Positions 1 to 5,453 of a stretch of 5,467 bases of DNA are shown one piece after another (the stretch's first letter is position 1; each line of letters begins with the position of its first letter). The notes beneath the pieces were generated by a model, which had not been told where the DNA came from, did not search any database, and saw nothing but the letters and a program-made list of their open reading frames with translations. The translations under genes were made by a program, and so were the position numbers. Where the stretch lies: positions 1-5,467 of the forward strand of contig JAGHAR010000004.1 of assembly GCA_021161405.1 (NCBI GenBank), read 5' to 3'. The stretch comes from Candidatus Iainarchaeum sp. Its GTDB lineage: Archaea; Iainarchaeota; Iainarchaeia; Iainarchaeales; JAGHAR01.

Positions 1-1
1 A

Positions 2-331
2 AGCCAACGTAAAGATAATCCGGAAAGACTGCGTGCCCTTACAAGAGAAAGGCTTGCGGTAATTCGATTTGAAGAAGAGTTAAGAAGAAGGGGAATAGAC
101 CCAAACAAGGTCATCGATGAAGTACTGAACTATTACAGAAACATAAGAAAGACACGCGGAACTATAAATAAATTTCTTAATGGAGTGAATGAAGCAATAC
201 TTCCAGATGTGGAAGAAACAATCAAAAAAATCCTAACGGATATTATGAAGAATCCGGACGAAAGAAGAGCAGTTGAGGCTGCTGCAAGAAAGTTGGGCTT
301 AACTGTTGAAGAATTTTTAGCAAAGGTTTAA
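2..331 (+). CDS. 3' end of an unrecognised helical, Arg-rich protein (5' truncated by window edge)
   Basis: The frame is open from the window edge to a TAA at 329-331, giving 109 visible residues; the true start lies upstream. I do not recognise the family. The visible part is strongly charged, with 15 arginines and many Glu and Lys, and reads as a series of amphipathic helices with no obvious membrane segment, cysteine or catalytic motif. The C-terminus (about the last 25 residues) has a short helix-turn-helix-like rhythm, RRAVEAAARKLGLTVEEFL, which could be a small helical domain, but that is only a shape impression. Four of its 15 Arg codons are CGN, the rest AGA/AGG. It converges on the RecJ-like gene, and the two stop codons share a TTAA. 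That the frame is real is supported by uninterrupted length and by ending exactly where the opposite gene ends. Confidence 0.72.
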   Translation, partial: SQRKDNPERLRALTRERLAVIRFEEELRRRGIDPNKVIDEVLNYYRNIRKTRGTINKFLNGVNEAILPDVEETIKKILTDIMKNPDERRAVEAAARKLGLTVEEFLAKV

Positions 332-1701
332 TGTTTGTTATCACTATTTCCAAGTTCTTCCTCAAGCTTTGCTAAGAATTCGTCTAATTTCTCTGCGGGA
401 ATTTTTGCACCTGCCGCTACATCATGGCCGCCTCCTTCTGCATTGTCAATAGAGCTGCATATTCTTTGCATTATTTTTCCTAAATGCAAACCGAACATTG
501 TCTGCTCCTTTGTTGCTCTGGCGCTAACTTTTAGAAATTCATCTGAATTTTTTGCTACAGCTATTATCGGCTTATTCGAGAGGAGCAAAGCAGAATAAAG
601 CATTCCAGCAACTATGCCGACAATTGAATCATTAATATTGCTCCCTGCATTGAAAAAATAGAAATTTTTCCTTTCTTCAATTCCCTTCTCAAGCATAAAT
701 TCTATTGCTTCTCTTAGTTCTTTTCTATGCAATGAAAGTAAATTTAGGGCTTTTTTGTAGTTGTTGCCTCTGTCTCCAGAAGCAACAGCCAAAGCAATCT
801 CTGGCTTTCCATGCCTGCCGCAGGCATTCAGCAAGGTTGCGAATTCCCTTGCATCATAGAGAGGGCCTTTCTCCTCTTTTACCAATGAATAGACCTCTCC
901 AATTAGCTTCTGCAACTTCCACTCCGGAATTCCTCTTGAGGAGAGATGCATCATCAAAGCGCTCACAAACCTTTGTTTTTCCTCCTTAGTTAAATCCAAA
1001 TAGCAGCGCCATCTTCCATTCTCTTTTAGCTCAATTCCTTGCTCTTCTATAAATCTTATACACGCCTCTGGATTTGCTGTTAAGCCAGGCAGTATTGGCT
1101 CAGTGCTATAGCAGAGCATATATGGCAAAGCCCTTGAGGCTCTCCCATACAAGCGGATGTCTTTCTCTATAGCCAAAGAATTTGCATTAACAGCAATCTT
1201 CGCAATTTCTCTGTTTAGGCCAATAAGCTTTCCTTGGGAATCCTGCATATCTCCTACTGCCCCGACTATTGCATTGGCTGCCAAACTATCCTCCGCAACT
1301 AATTTTCTTGAGAGAAAAAAAGCAAGCCCTGAGCCAGAAATTTCTGTAGAGCCATCGATATTGAAAAACCATGGATTGGCATGCCTTTCAGAATTCTGTG
1401 CAGGCAGATGATGATCCAAAACAGCAAATTTTTTGATTCCTCTAAGCATAGGATACTGTCCAGAGCCAAAATCGAGGAATAATTTAAACGAATCATCTGC
1501 TTTAATTTCTTCGATTTCCTCAGCATAGAGCTGCTTTACAATCTTAACCTCAAAATCTTTGCCAAGCGCTTCGAGTGTATTAAAAATTATTCCAGCAGCG
1601 CTAAGGCCATCAGCATCGTAATGCGAAACAACCAATATGCGTTTTTCTTTCTTTATGCTTTTGGCAATTTTGCTGATTTCGGAAAATAGTTCAGTATGCA
1701 T
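328..1701 (-). CDS. Archaeal RecJ-like DHH/DHHA1 family phosphoesterase (probable ssDNA exonuclease, GAN/aRecJ type)
   Basis: This 457-residue protein carries the full DHH signature: motif I HYDADG (27-32), motif II LDFGSG with D77, motif III DHH (96-98), motif IV GDMQD with D151. A C-terminal DHHA1 domain follows, with SARAT (393-397) and GGGH (423-426). All expected metal ligands are present, so it should be an active Mn/Mg-dependent phosphoesterase rather than a Cdc45-like degenerate homologue. The segment after DHH (NPWFFNIDGSTEISGSG, 109-125) and the IPGLT-like stretch (ILPGLT, 203-208) resemble archaeal RecJ-like nucleases, which are similar in length; nanoRNase/pAp phosphatases (NrnA) are usually about 310-350 residues. 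Archaeal members include the GINS-associated nuclease of the replisome and Hel308-associated nucleases; the sequence alone does not decide between them. The ATG start leaves a normal N-terminus and has a TATA-like element at the expected distance. Its stop overlaps that of the convergent upstream gene. Confidence 0.93.
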   Translation of the reverse strand: MHTELFSEISKIAKSIKKEKRILVVSHYDADGLSAAGIIFNTLEALGKDFEVKIVKQLYAEEIEEIKADDSFKLFLDFGSGQYPMLRGIKKFAVLDHHLPAQNSERHANPWFFNIDGSTEISGSGLAFFLSRKLVAEDSLAANAIVGAVGDMQDSQGKLIGLNREIAKIAVNANSLAIEKDIRLYGRASRALPYMLCYSTEPILPGLTANPEACIRFIEEQGIELKENGRWRCYLDLTKEEKQRFVSALMMHLSSRGIPEWKLQKLIGEVYSLVKEEKGPLYDAREFATLLNACGRHGKPEIALAVASGDRGNNYKKALNLLSLHRKELREAIEFMLEKGIEERKNFYFFNAGSNINDSIVGIVAGMLYSALLLSNKPIIAVAKNSDEFLKVSARATKEQTMFGLHLGKIMQRICSSIDNAEGGGHDVAAGAKIPAEKLDEFLAKLEEELGNSDNKH

Positions 1702-1724
1702 ACTATTCTTTTAATTTAGAAAAT

Positions 1725-1732
1725 TAATAATA
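1725..1732 (-). promoter_or_regulatory. TATA-like element of the RecJ-like gene
   Basis: On the minus strand this reads TATTATTA and lies 24-31 nt upstream of the ATG at 1701, the spacing expected for an archaeal TATA box of a leaderless transcript. No Shine-Dalgarno motif stands before the ATG. The surrounding DNA is AT-rich, so the exact box is uncertain; the support is its identical spacing to the boxes of three other genes in the window. Confidence 0.45.
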
Positions 1733-1766
1733 GCTTAGCATAGTGTTTTGCCGATGTTAGCAGAGG

Positions 1767-1777
1767 TATTTAAAAAC
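1767..1777 (+). promoter_or_regulatory. TATA box of the coiled-coil/coaE operon
   Basis: TATTTAAAAAC sits in a less AT-rich setting than the other candidates and is centred about 25 nt before the ATG at 1797. That places the transcription start at or within a base or two of the ATG, so the mRNA is probably leaderless; there is no GGAG-type motif in between. It lies in the 95-bp divergent region shared with the RecJ-like gene. Confidence 0.65.
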
Positions 1778-1796
1778 TTCCAAACATCTTTCAAAT

Positions 1797-3068
1797 ATGT
1801 GGTTTTTCAAAAAGAGGGAAAAGAAAAAGGCCAAGCAACTAAGCTTGGAGGAATTGGAAAAGCTGCTTAGCGAAAAAGCAAAGGAAAAAGAGAAAGAAAT
1901 AGAAAAGAAATTGGAAAAAAGAATAGTTAAGCTGCGCCTTGCATTAAAAGATGCAAAGAGGCATACAAAGGAATTGGAAAGAAAAAAACCAAAGGACGTT
2001 GCAATAGCAAAGATCATAGAAACAAGTAAGAAGCAGGCAGTAATAAAACTGAATTCGATTATTGATAAACTTTACATAAGTTCTGGCAATGTAACTGAAA
2101 TTTTGGAAAAAGCTGAAAGGATAAATCAAGAGGTTGAATCAGAACTCAGAAACTTTTGGAAAAATTTAGCATTAACAAAGCTCGGCTTTGAGGAAGAGAT
2201 GAAAAACATAGGAAGCTCTCTTGCTAAAGCATTAGAGGAGATAAATTCATTAGCCAAAGAGATTAGGGAAAGTAAGATAGATGAATACACGCTGCTAAAG
2301 AATAAGCTTGCGGAGATTAGAGAAAAGAAATTAGAGATTAAAGCTACAATGGAAAGGATTTCAGAGTTGAGGCAAAAAGATGAAGATTTAGCAAGAAAGG
2401 AGCTAAAAATTAAAGAGAAAATAAAAGCCCTGGAAAATTCTCAGGAGAACATAACCTTGAATTCTCTGAAGGAAAAGAAAGCAGAACTTCTAAAGAAGAG
2501 ACAGGAATTGAAGACGGAATTTTCACGAATCTTTGGTTTTATAGATAAGCCGTTGAGGAAATACTCCCAACTTGTTAATTCAAAGCGCATTGCAACAGAT
2601 AAAGAAATAGAGGCGATTGTTAAAAACCTCTCAATCAATCCGTTTGCTACATTCGAAAAAACACCAATCAAAAGCTTTGAGAATTTGCTGAATGAACTCA
2701 TTAAAGCTATTGAAAACGGGCAAATAAAACTAAAGGAGCATGAAAGGGAAAAGAAGCTAAACGCTCTTCTGGAGATAATAGAGCTAAAAGAGTTTTACAA
2801 ATTAAGGCAGAGCATAGATGAATTGAATTCAGCGCTTGCCTCTATCGATAGAAAAGCATCAGAAATAAAGATAAACAACAAACTGAATTCTTTTAACGCT
2901 GAGTTAAAGCAGAACGAAGAAAATAAGCAAGAGATTGCAGCTGAAATCAAAAATTTGGAAAGGGAAGCCAAGGAGCTTAGCAATGAGATTAACAAATTAA
3001 AGGAAGAAATTAATGCAAAGCTAAAAACACTCGAAGAAAATTTTGCACTGGAGTTGGAAGATGATTAA
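1797..3068 (+). CDS. Coiled-coil protein of unknown function, encoded upstream of coaE
   Basis: The 423-residue product has no Walker motifs, no membrane span and no cysteine. It opens with a short aromatic and very basic tip, MWFFKKREKKKAK, then long heptad-like helices rich in Lys, Glu and Leu (about 15-65, 75-115 and 130-242). A central stretch (about 243-300, around FGFIDKPLRKYSQL and NPFATFEKTP) contains prolines and aromatics and breaks the coil, perhaps as a small globular or hinge-like element. A second coiled coil runs from about 300 to 415, ending in an acidic tail. The layout resembles SMC/Rad50 arms without heads, which is why such proteins are often loosely labelled SMC-like; I assign no function. 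The start is supported by the TATA box about 25 nt upstream. Its last 8 nt overlap coaE, indicating co-transcription and probable translational coupling. A scaffold or membrane-tethered structural role is possible but only inferred. Confidence 0.85.
   Translation: MWFFKKREKKKAKQLSLEELEKLLSEKAKEKEKEIEKKLEKRIVKLRLALKDAKRHTKELERKKPKDVAIAKIIETSKKQAVIKLNSIIDKLYISSGNVTEILEKAERINQEVESELRNFWKNLALTKLGFEEEMKNIGSSLAKALEEINSLAKEIRESKIDEYTLLKNKLAEIREKKLEIKATMERISELRQKDEDLARKELKIKEKIKALENSQENITLNSLKEKKAELLKKRQELKTEFSRIFGFIDKPLRKYSQLVNSKRIATDKEIEAIVKNLSINPFATFEKTPIKSFENLLNELIKAIENGQIKLKEHEREKKLNALLEIIELKEFYKLRQSIDELNSALASIDRKASEIKINNKLNSFNAELKQNEENKQEIAAEIKNLEREAKELSNEINKLKEEINAKLKTLEENFALELEDD
3050..3053 (+). 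promoter_or_regulatory. Shine-Dalgarno motif that fixes the coaE start
   Basis: GGAG lies within the 3' end of the coiled-coil gene, 7 nt before the ATG at 3061. It favours this ATG over an in-frame TTG at 3043, which would add MHWSWK before the conserved MIKIAITG start of the kinase fold. Confidence 0.6.
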
Positions 3069-3618
3069 GATAGCGATAACAGGCAATATAGCAACTGGAA
3101 AGAGTCTCGTGCTTGGCTTTTTCAAAGAGCTAGGCATAGAAACACTTTCAGCGGATGAGATTGTAGATAAGTTATATTCCAATAAAGAATTTGTCAAAAA
3201 AATATTCGAGAAATTTAAATGTAGCTCAAAGAATGAGCTTGCCTCTATAATTTTTTCTCATGAGAGAAAAAGAAAGGAGCTGGAAAAAATTATACATCCA
3301 ATAGTTAAAAGAGCAATCAAAAATTTTTTTGAGAGGAATAAAAGAAAAGTAATTGTCGCTGTTGAAGTGCCACTGCTTTTTGAAGCAGGAATGCAGGATA
3401 TGTTTGATAAAGTTGTTGTAGTGTATGCAACAAAAAAACAACAGCTCGAAAGGTTAACTGCAAAAGGATTAAGCAAAGAAGCCGCTCTAAAAAGAATCAA
3501 AAGCCAAATACCAATTGAAGAGAAAATTAAGAAGGCAGATTTTGTAATAGACAACAGCAAATCAATAGATAATACATTTGAGCAGGTTATGCTTGTTCTG
3601 CGCAAGTTAGAAGATTGA
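3061..3618 (+). CDS. coaE: Dephospho-CoA kinase (bacterial-type CoaE)
   Basis: CoaE phosphorylates the ribose 3'-hydroxyl of dephospho-CoA using ATP, the last step of coenzyme A synthesis, in the cytoplasm. The 185-residue product begins directly with the kinase fold. It has a Walker A loop GNIATGKS (8-15), an Asp in SADEIV (D32) at the position of the family's catalytic base, IIHP (77-80), the hallmark VEVPLLFEAG (101-110), the lid region QLERL (128-132), SQIP (148-151) and the terminal ADFVIDN (159-165). Length is slightly below the usual 195-205. One lid position that is commonly Arg appears as K135. The ATG at 3061 is chosen because a GGAG lies 7 nt before it and the protein starts at the first beta strand; a TTG at 3043 would add six residues of no family value. 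It overlaps the preceding coiled-coil gene by 8 nt. Many archaea instead use an unrelated GTP-dependent dephospho-CoA kinase (DUF359 family), so this bacterial-type enzyme may be an ancient transfer. Confidence 0.93.
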   Translation: MIKIAITGNIATGKSLVLGFFKELGIETLSADEIVDKLYSNKEFVKKIFEKFKCSSKNELASIIFSHERKRKELEKIIHPIVKRAIKNFFERNKRKVIVAVEVPLLFEAGMQDMFDKVVVVYATKKQQLERLTAKGLSKEAALKRIKSQIPIEEKIKKADFVIDNSKSIDNTFEQVMLVLRKLED

Positions 3619-3656
3619 ATTCTATTTCTTTTTAATTCTTTTTAAATAGAATTTTT
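3618..3656 (+). terminator. AT-rich inverted repeat with T-tracts after coaE, probable terminator
   Basis: A perfect 10-bp inverted repeat, AATTCTATTT (3618-3627) and AAATAGAATT (3644-3653), flanks a 16-nt pyrimidine-rich loop containing two T5 runs and is followed by further T residues. It begins at the last base of the coaE stop. Archaeal termination depends mainly on oligo-T tracts, which are present at 3629-3633 and 3639-3643; the hairpin is AU-only apart from one G-C pair and is therefore weak. The region also has to hold the promoter of the next gene, so an alternative is that the symmetry is a regulator site. Confidence 0.45.
3629..3636 (+). promoter_or_regulatory. TATA-like element of the transglutaminase-like gene
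   Basis: TTTTTAAT lies 24-31 nt before the ATG at 3660, the same distance as the boxes of the other genes. A better sequence match to the archaeal consensus, TTTAAATA at 3641-3648, lies only 12-19 nt before the ATG and would start transcription inside the gene, so I prefer the first on spacing. No Shine-Dalgarno motif precedes the ATG. Confidence 0.4.
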
Positions 3657-3659
3657 AAG

Positions 3660-4247
3660 ATGGAAAATGAAGGAGAGCTGCTAAAACTGTACAGGAGACT
3701 TTTGGAAAAATATGCAGACATTATAAACGAGAAGGAGCAAAAAACTGTTGGAGAAATAAAAGAAATGGTTTCTGGGGAGGATCTAACAATAAAATCTATT
3801 GCGGAGGATTTTAAAGGAGAGGAATTCAAATTCGAAAAAGATTATAGAGATGCGGCAAAAAAAGCATTTGAGTTTGTAAAAGAAAACGTTAAGTTTATAG
3901 AGCCTGACCTGCAGATTAATTTCTGGCTTTCCCCAAGAGAGATTTTAGAATTGAAGATAGCAGACGATGAAGACACAGCAATATTCCTCTGCTCAATTCT
4001 TAAAGCGTTAGGAGATGATAATGCCAAAGTAGTTGTAGCAGAGCTCGATAATATGAAGCCGCATGCCTTTGTGGAAACAAAAATTGGAAATAGCTATGTA
4101 TTGCTTGATGCAACGCAAAACCATAACTTTGATGATTTTACAGGAGAAACCGAAAAAGAGGTGATAGAAAAATTCTCCTTTAGAGGAATGAAGGTGAAAA
4201 GAATCCTCTACAAATTCAATAGCAGCAGCTACGAAACCTTTGAATAA
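3660..4247 (+). CDS. Transglutaminase-like domain protein, apparently lacking the catalytic Cys
   Basis: The 195-residue product has a charged helical N-terminus (about 1-60) and then a stretch resembling the transglutaminase/protease-like core. Residues 89-118, WLSPREILELK then IADDEDTAIFLCSILKALG, line up with the usual pattern in which a GDCED-type motif carries the nucleophilic Cys at the start of a helix. Here that position is D103 (codon GAT). The other two triad positions look kept: H135 in PHAFVET and D150 in YVLLDAT. A Cys is present at 111, but one or two helical turns further on. No signal peptide or membrane segment is visible, so it is probably cytoplasmic. If the alignment holds it is a non-catalytic or re-purposed member; substrate and partners are unknown. 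It is flanked by its own putative promoter and by the Nudix promoter, so it seems to be a single-gene unit. The fold call is from motif memory and is moderately sure. Confidence 0.75.
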   Translation: MENEGELLKLYRRLLEKYADIINEKEQKTVGEIKEMVSGEDLTIKSIAEDFKGEEFKFEKDYRDAAKKAFEFVKENVKFIEPDLQINFWLSPREILELKIADDEDTAIFLCSILKALGDDNAKVVVAELDNMKPHAFVETKIGNSYVLLDATQNHNFDDFTGETEKEVIEKFSFRGMKVKRILYKFNSSSYETFE

Positions 4248-4248
4248 G

Positions 4249-4257
4249 TTTTAAGTT
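4249..4257 (+). promoter_or_regulatory. TATA-like element of the Nudix-DUF72 operon
   Basis: TTTTAAGTT immediately follows the previous stop codon and lies 24-32 nt before the ATG at 4281, fitting a leaderless transcript. A second AT-rich block, TATTTTAAATTAAA (4267-4280), directly abuts the ATG and is too close to act as the box for this start. No Shine-Dalgarno motif is present. Confidence 0.5.
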
Positions 4258-4280
4258 ATTTGTTGGTATTTTAAATTAAA

Positions 4281-4706
4281 ATGGAGAGAAGTTCCGGCTG
4301 CGTAGTTTTTAAACAGAACAAATCCAGAGAGTATTTGCTGCTCCATTACGATGCTGGACACTGGAGCTTTCCAAAAGGGCATATAGAGGAAAACGAAAGC
4401 GCAGAAGAAGCAATGAAAAGAGAATTGTTCGAGGAAACAGGAATTAAAGAAATTAGAATTATAAATGGATTCAGAGAGAAAAGCAAATACTTTTACTATT
4501 CAAAGGGAAAGAGAGTATTAAAAACAGTAGAATACTTCCTTGTTGAAGCATTGCAAAGCGAGGTTAAATTATCATTCGAGCACCAGGGCTATGAGTGGCT
4601 CAAATTTGAGAAAGCAATTCAAAGATTGACATTCAAAAATGATAAAGAAATTCTCAAAAAAGCGGAAACATTTTTAAGGAGTAGATTGAATGCATTTGTA
4701 GATTAA
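4281..4706 (+). CDS. Nudix hydrolase, probable asymmetric Ap4A hydrolase (NUDT2-like)
   Basis: The 141-residue product contains a perfect Nudix box at 33-55 (G-x5-E-x7-RELFEETGI), with the Mg-binding residues R47, E48, E51 and E52 in place. The residues before it, SSGCVVF, YLLLH and HWSFPKGH, and the tail, HQGYEWLKFEKA then LTFKNDKEILKKA, resemble the bis(5'-nucleosyl)-tetraphosphatase (asymmetrical) subgroup found in archaea and animals. Those enzymes split Ap4A into ATP and AMP; other nucleoside polyphosphates or capped RNA 5' ends are possible substrates, so the family is certain and the substrate is inferred. Length matches single-domain members. The ATG is supported by a TATA-like element at leaderless distance. 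The stop is separated by 1 nt from the DUF72 gene, so the two are almost surely co-transcribed. Confidence 0.93.
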   Translation: MERSSGCVVFKQNKSREYLLLHYDAGHWSFPKGHIEENESAEEAMKRELFEETGIKEIRIINGFREKSKYFYYSKGKRVLKTVEYFLVEALQSEVKLSFEHQGYEWLKFEKAIQRLTFKNDKEILKKAETFLRSRLNAFVD

Positions 4707-4707
4707 C

Positions 4708-5430
4708 ATGAAGCTGTTTGTTGGATGCAGCGGTTGGTTTTACTGGCATTGGAAAGGAAAATTCTACCCAAGCAAGATGAAACCAAACAAGTGGTTGGAA
4801 TTCTATGCAAAGAAATTTAATGCTGTTGAGGTTAATTCTTCCTTCTATCATTGGCCTAAAGAAGCAAACCTAAAAAGATGGGCCAAAGTTGTTCCGAATG
4901 AATTTAGGTTTGTCCTAAAAGCAAACAAGCAGATAACGCACATAAAAAAGTTACAAAATGTTAAGAAGCTTGTTAGGGAATTTTGCGGAATAGCCTCATC
5001 TTTAGGAGAGCAACTCGGCTGTGTTCTATTCCAGATGCCTCCAAGCTACAAATTCTCGGAAAAGAATTTGGAAAAACTCAAAGTTATTCCCGAGGGCAGT
5101 GCTATTGAATTCAGGCACAGTAGTTGGTTTGAAGAAGAGAATTTTAAAATTGTCAAAGAGAATTTGAAGCAGAACAAACAAATTTTCTGCATTGCAGATG
5201 CTCCGAGGTTTCCGCTGTTGTTTGTAAAAACATGCAGAGATGTATATATCAGATTCCACGGAAGGCAAAGATGGTATGCTTACAATTACAGTAAAGCAGA
5301 ATTGGAAGAGGTTGCCAAAGCAATTAAAAAATTAAAGACAGCAAGGGTTTTCGCATTTTTCAACAACGACTACAATGCCTATGCCCCGAAGAACGCTCTG
5401 GAGTTGAAAAAAATTTGGCAAAAGATTTAA
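4708..5430 (+). CDS. DUF72 (YecE) family protein
   Basis: The 240-residue product matches the DUF72/YecE family across its whole length: GCSGW (6-10) with WKGKFYP (15-21), VEVNSSFY (40-47), ITH (76-78), LFQMPP (107-112), EFRHSSW (134-140), RFHG (182-185), FFNND (217-221) and APKNA (226-230). The family folds as a TIM-like barrel, and the conserved polar and aromatic residues suggest a ligand pocket, but its biochemical role is not established to my knowledge. No signal peptide or membrane segment is seen. It begins 1 nt after the Nudix stop, without a convincing Shine-Dalgarno motif at normal spacing, so translation may depend on ribosomes finishing the Nudix frame. The pairing hints at a nucleotide or nucleic-acid related task, which is inference. 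Length is normal and there is no sign of damage. Confidence 0.94.
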   Translation: MKLFVGCSGWFYWHWKGKFYPSKMKPNKWLEFYAKKFNAVEVNSSFYHWPKEANLKRWAKVVPNEFRFVLKANKQITHIKKLQNVKKLVREFCGIASSLGEQLGCVLFQMPPSYKFSEKNLEKLKVIPEGSAIEFRHSSWFEEENFKIVKENLKQNKQIFCIADAPRFPLLFVKTCRDVYIRFHGRQRWYAYNYSKAELEEVAKAIKKLKTARVFAFFNNDYNAYAPKNALELKKIWQKI

Positions 5431-5440
5431 TAGTTATAAT

Positions 5441-5445
5441 AGGAG
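5441..5445 (+). promoter_or_regulatory. Shine-Dalgarno motif before a gene cut by the window end
   Basis: AGGAG complements the 3' end of archaeal 16S rRNA and sits 8 nt before an ATG at 5454. This is the clearest ribosome binding site in the window and suggests that the following frame is a downstream member of the Nudix-DUF72 operon or has a leadered mRNA. Confidence 0.5.
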
Positions 5446-5453
5446 TTTATTAT

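Noticed and set aside
335..1411. Plus-strand open frames opposite the RecJ-like gene (335-598, 705-989, 1157-1411).
   Set aside because: They are antisense shadows of a gene with complete, conserved motifs; their products are low in recognisable motifs and have no ribosome binding site or promoter.
328..1701. Assigning the DHH protein as Cdc45 or as an NrnA-type nanoRNase.
   Set aside because: All metal-binding motifs are intact, unlike degenerate Cdc45, and the length and post-DHH segments fit archaeal RecJ-like nucleases better than the shorter NrnA family.
1735..1762. A short direct repeat TTAGCA (1735-1740 and 1757-1762) in the divergent promoter region.
   Set aside because: Six bases repeated once is expected by chance in AT-rich DNA and the copies show no symmetric placement around either promoter.
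3043..3060. A TTG start at 3043 for coaE, adding MHWSWK.
   Set aside because: The kinase fold starts at MIKIAITG, and GGAG at 3050-3053 is placed for the ATG at 3061 and lies inside the proposed extension.
1797..3068. Reading the coiled-coil protein as an SMC or Rad50 ATPase.
   Set aside because: No Walker A, Walker B or ABC signature is present at either end, and the length is far too short; similarity is limited to coiled-coil composition.
376..5112. The palindrome GAATTC occurs 12 times, well above a simple composition-based expectation.
   Set aside because: Most copies fall in codons for common pairs such as Asn-Ser and Glu-Phe in an AT-rich genome with many GAA and TTC words, and AAGCTT is also frequent. 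Without a higher-order background model it is not evidence of a functional site; at most it argues against an EcoRI-like restriction system.
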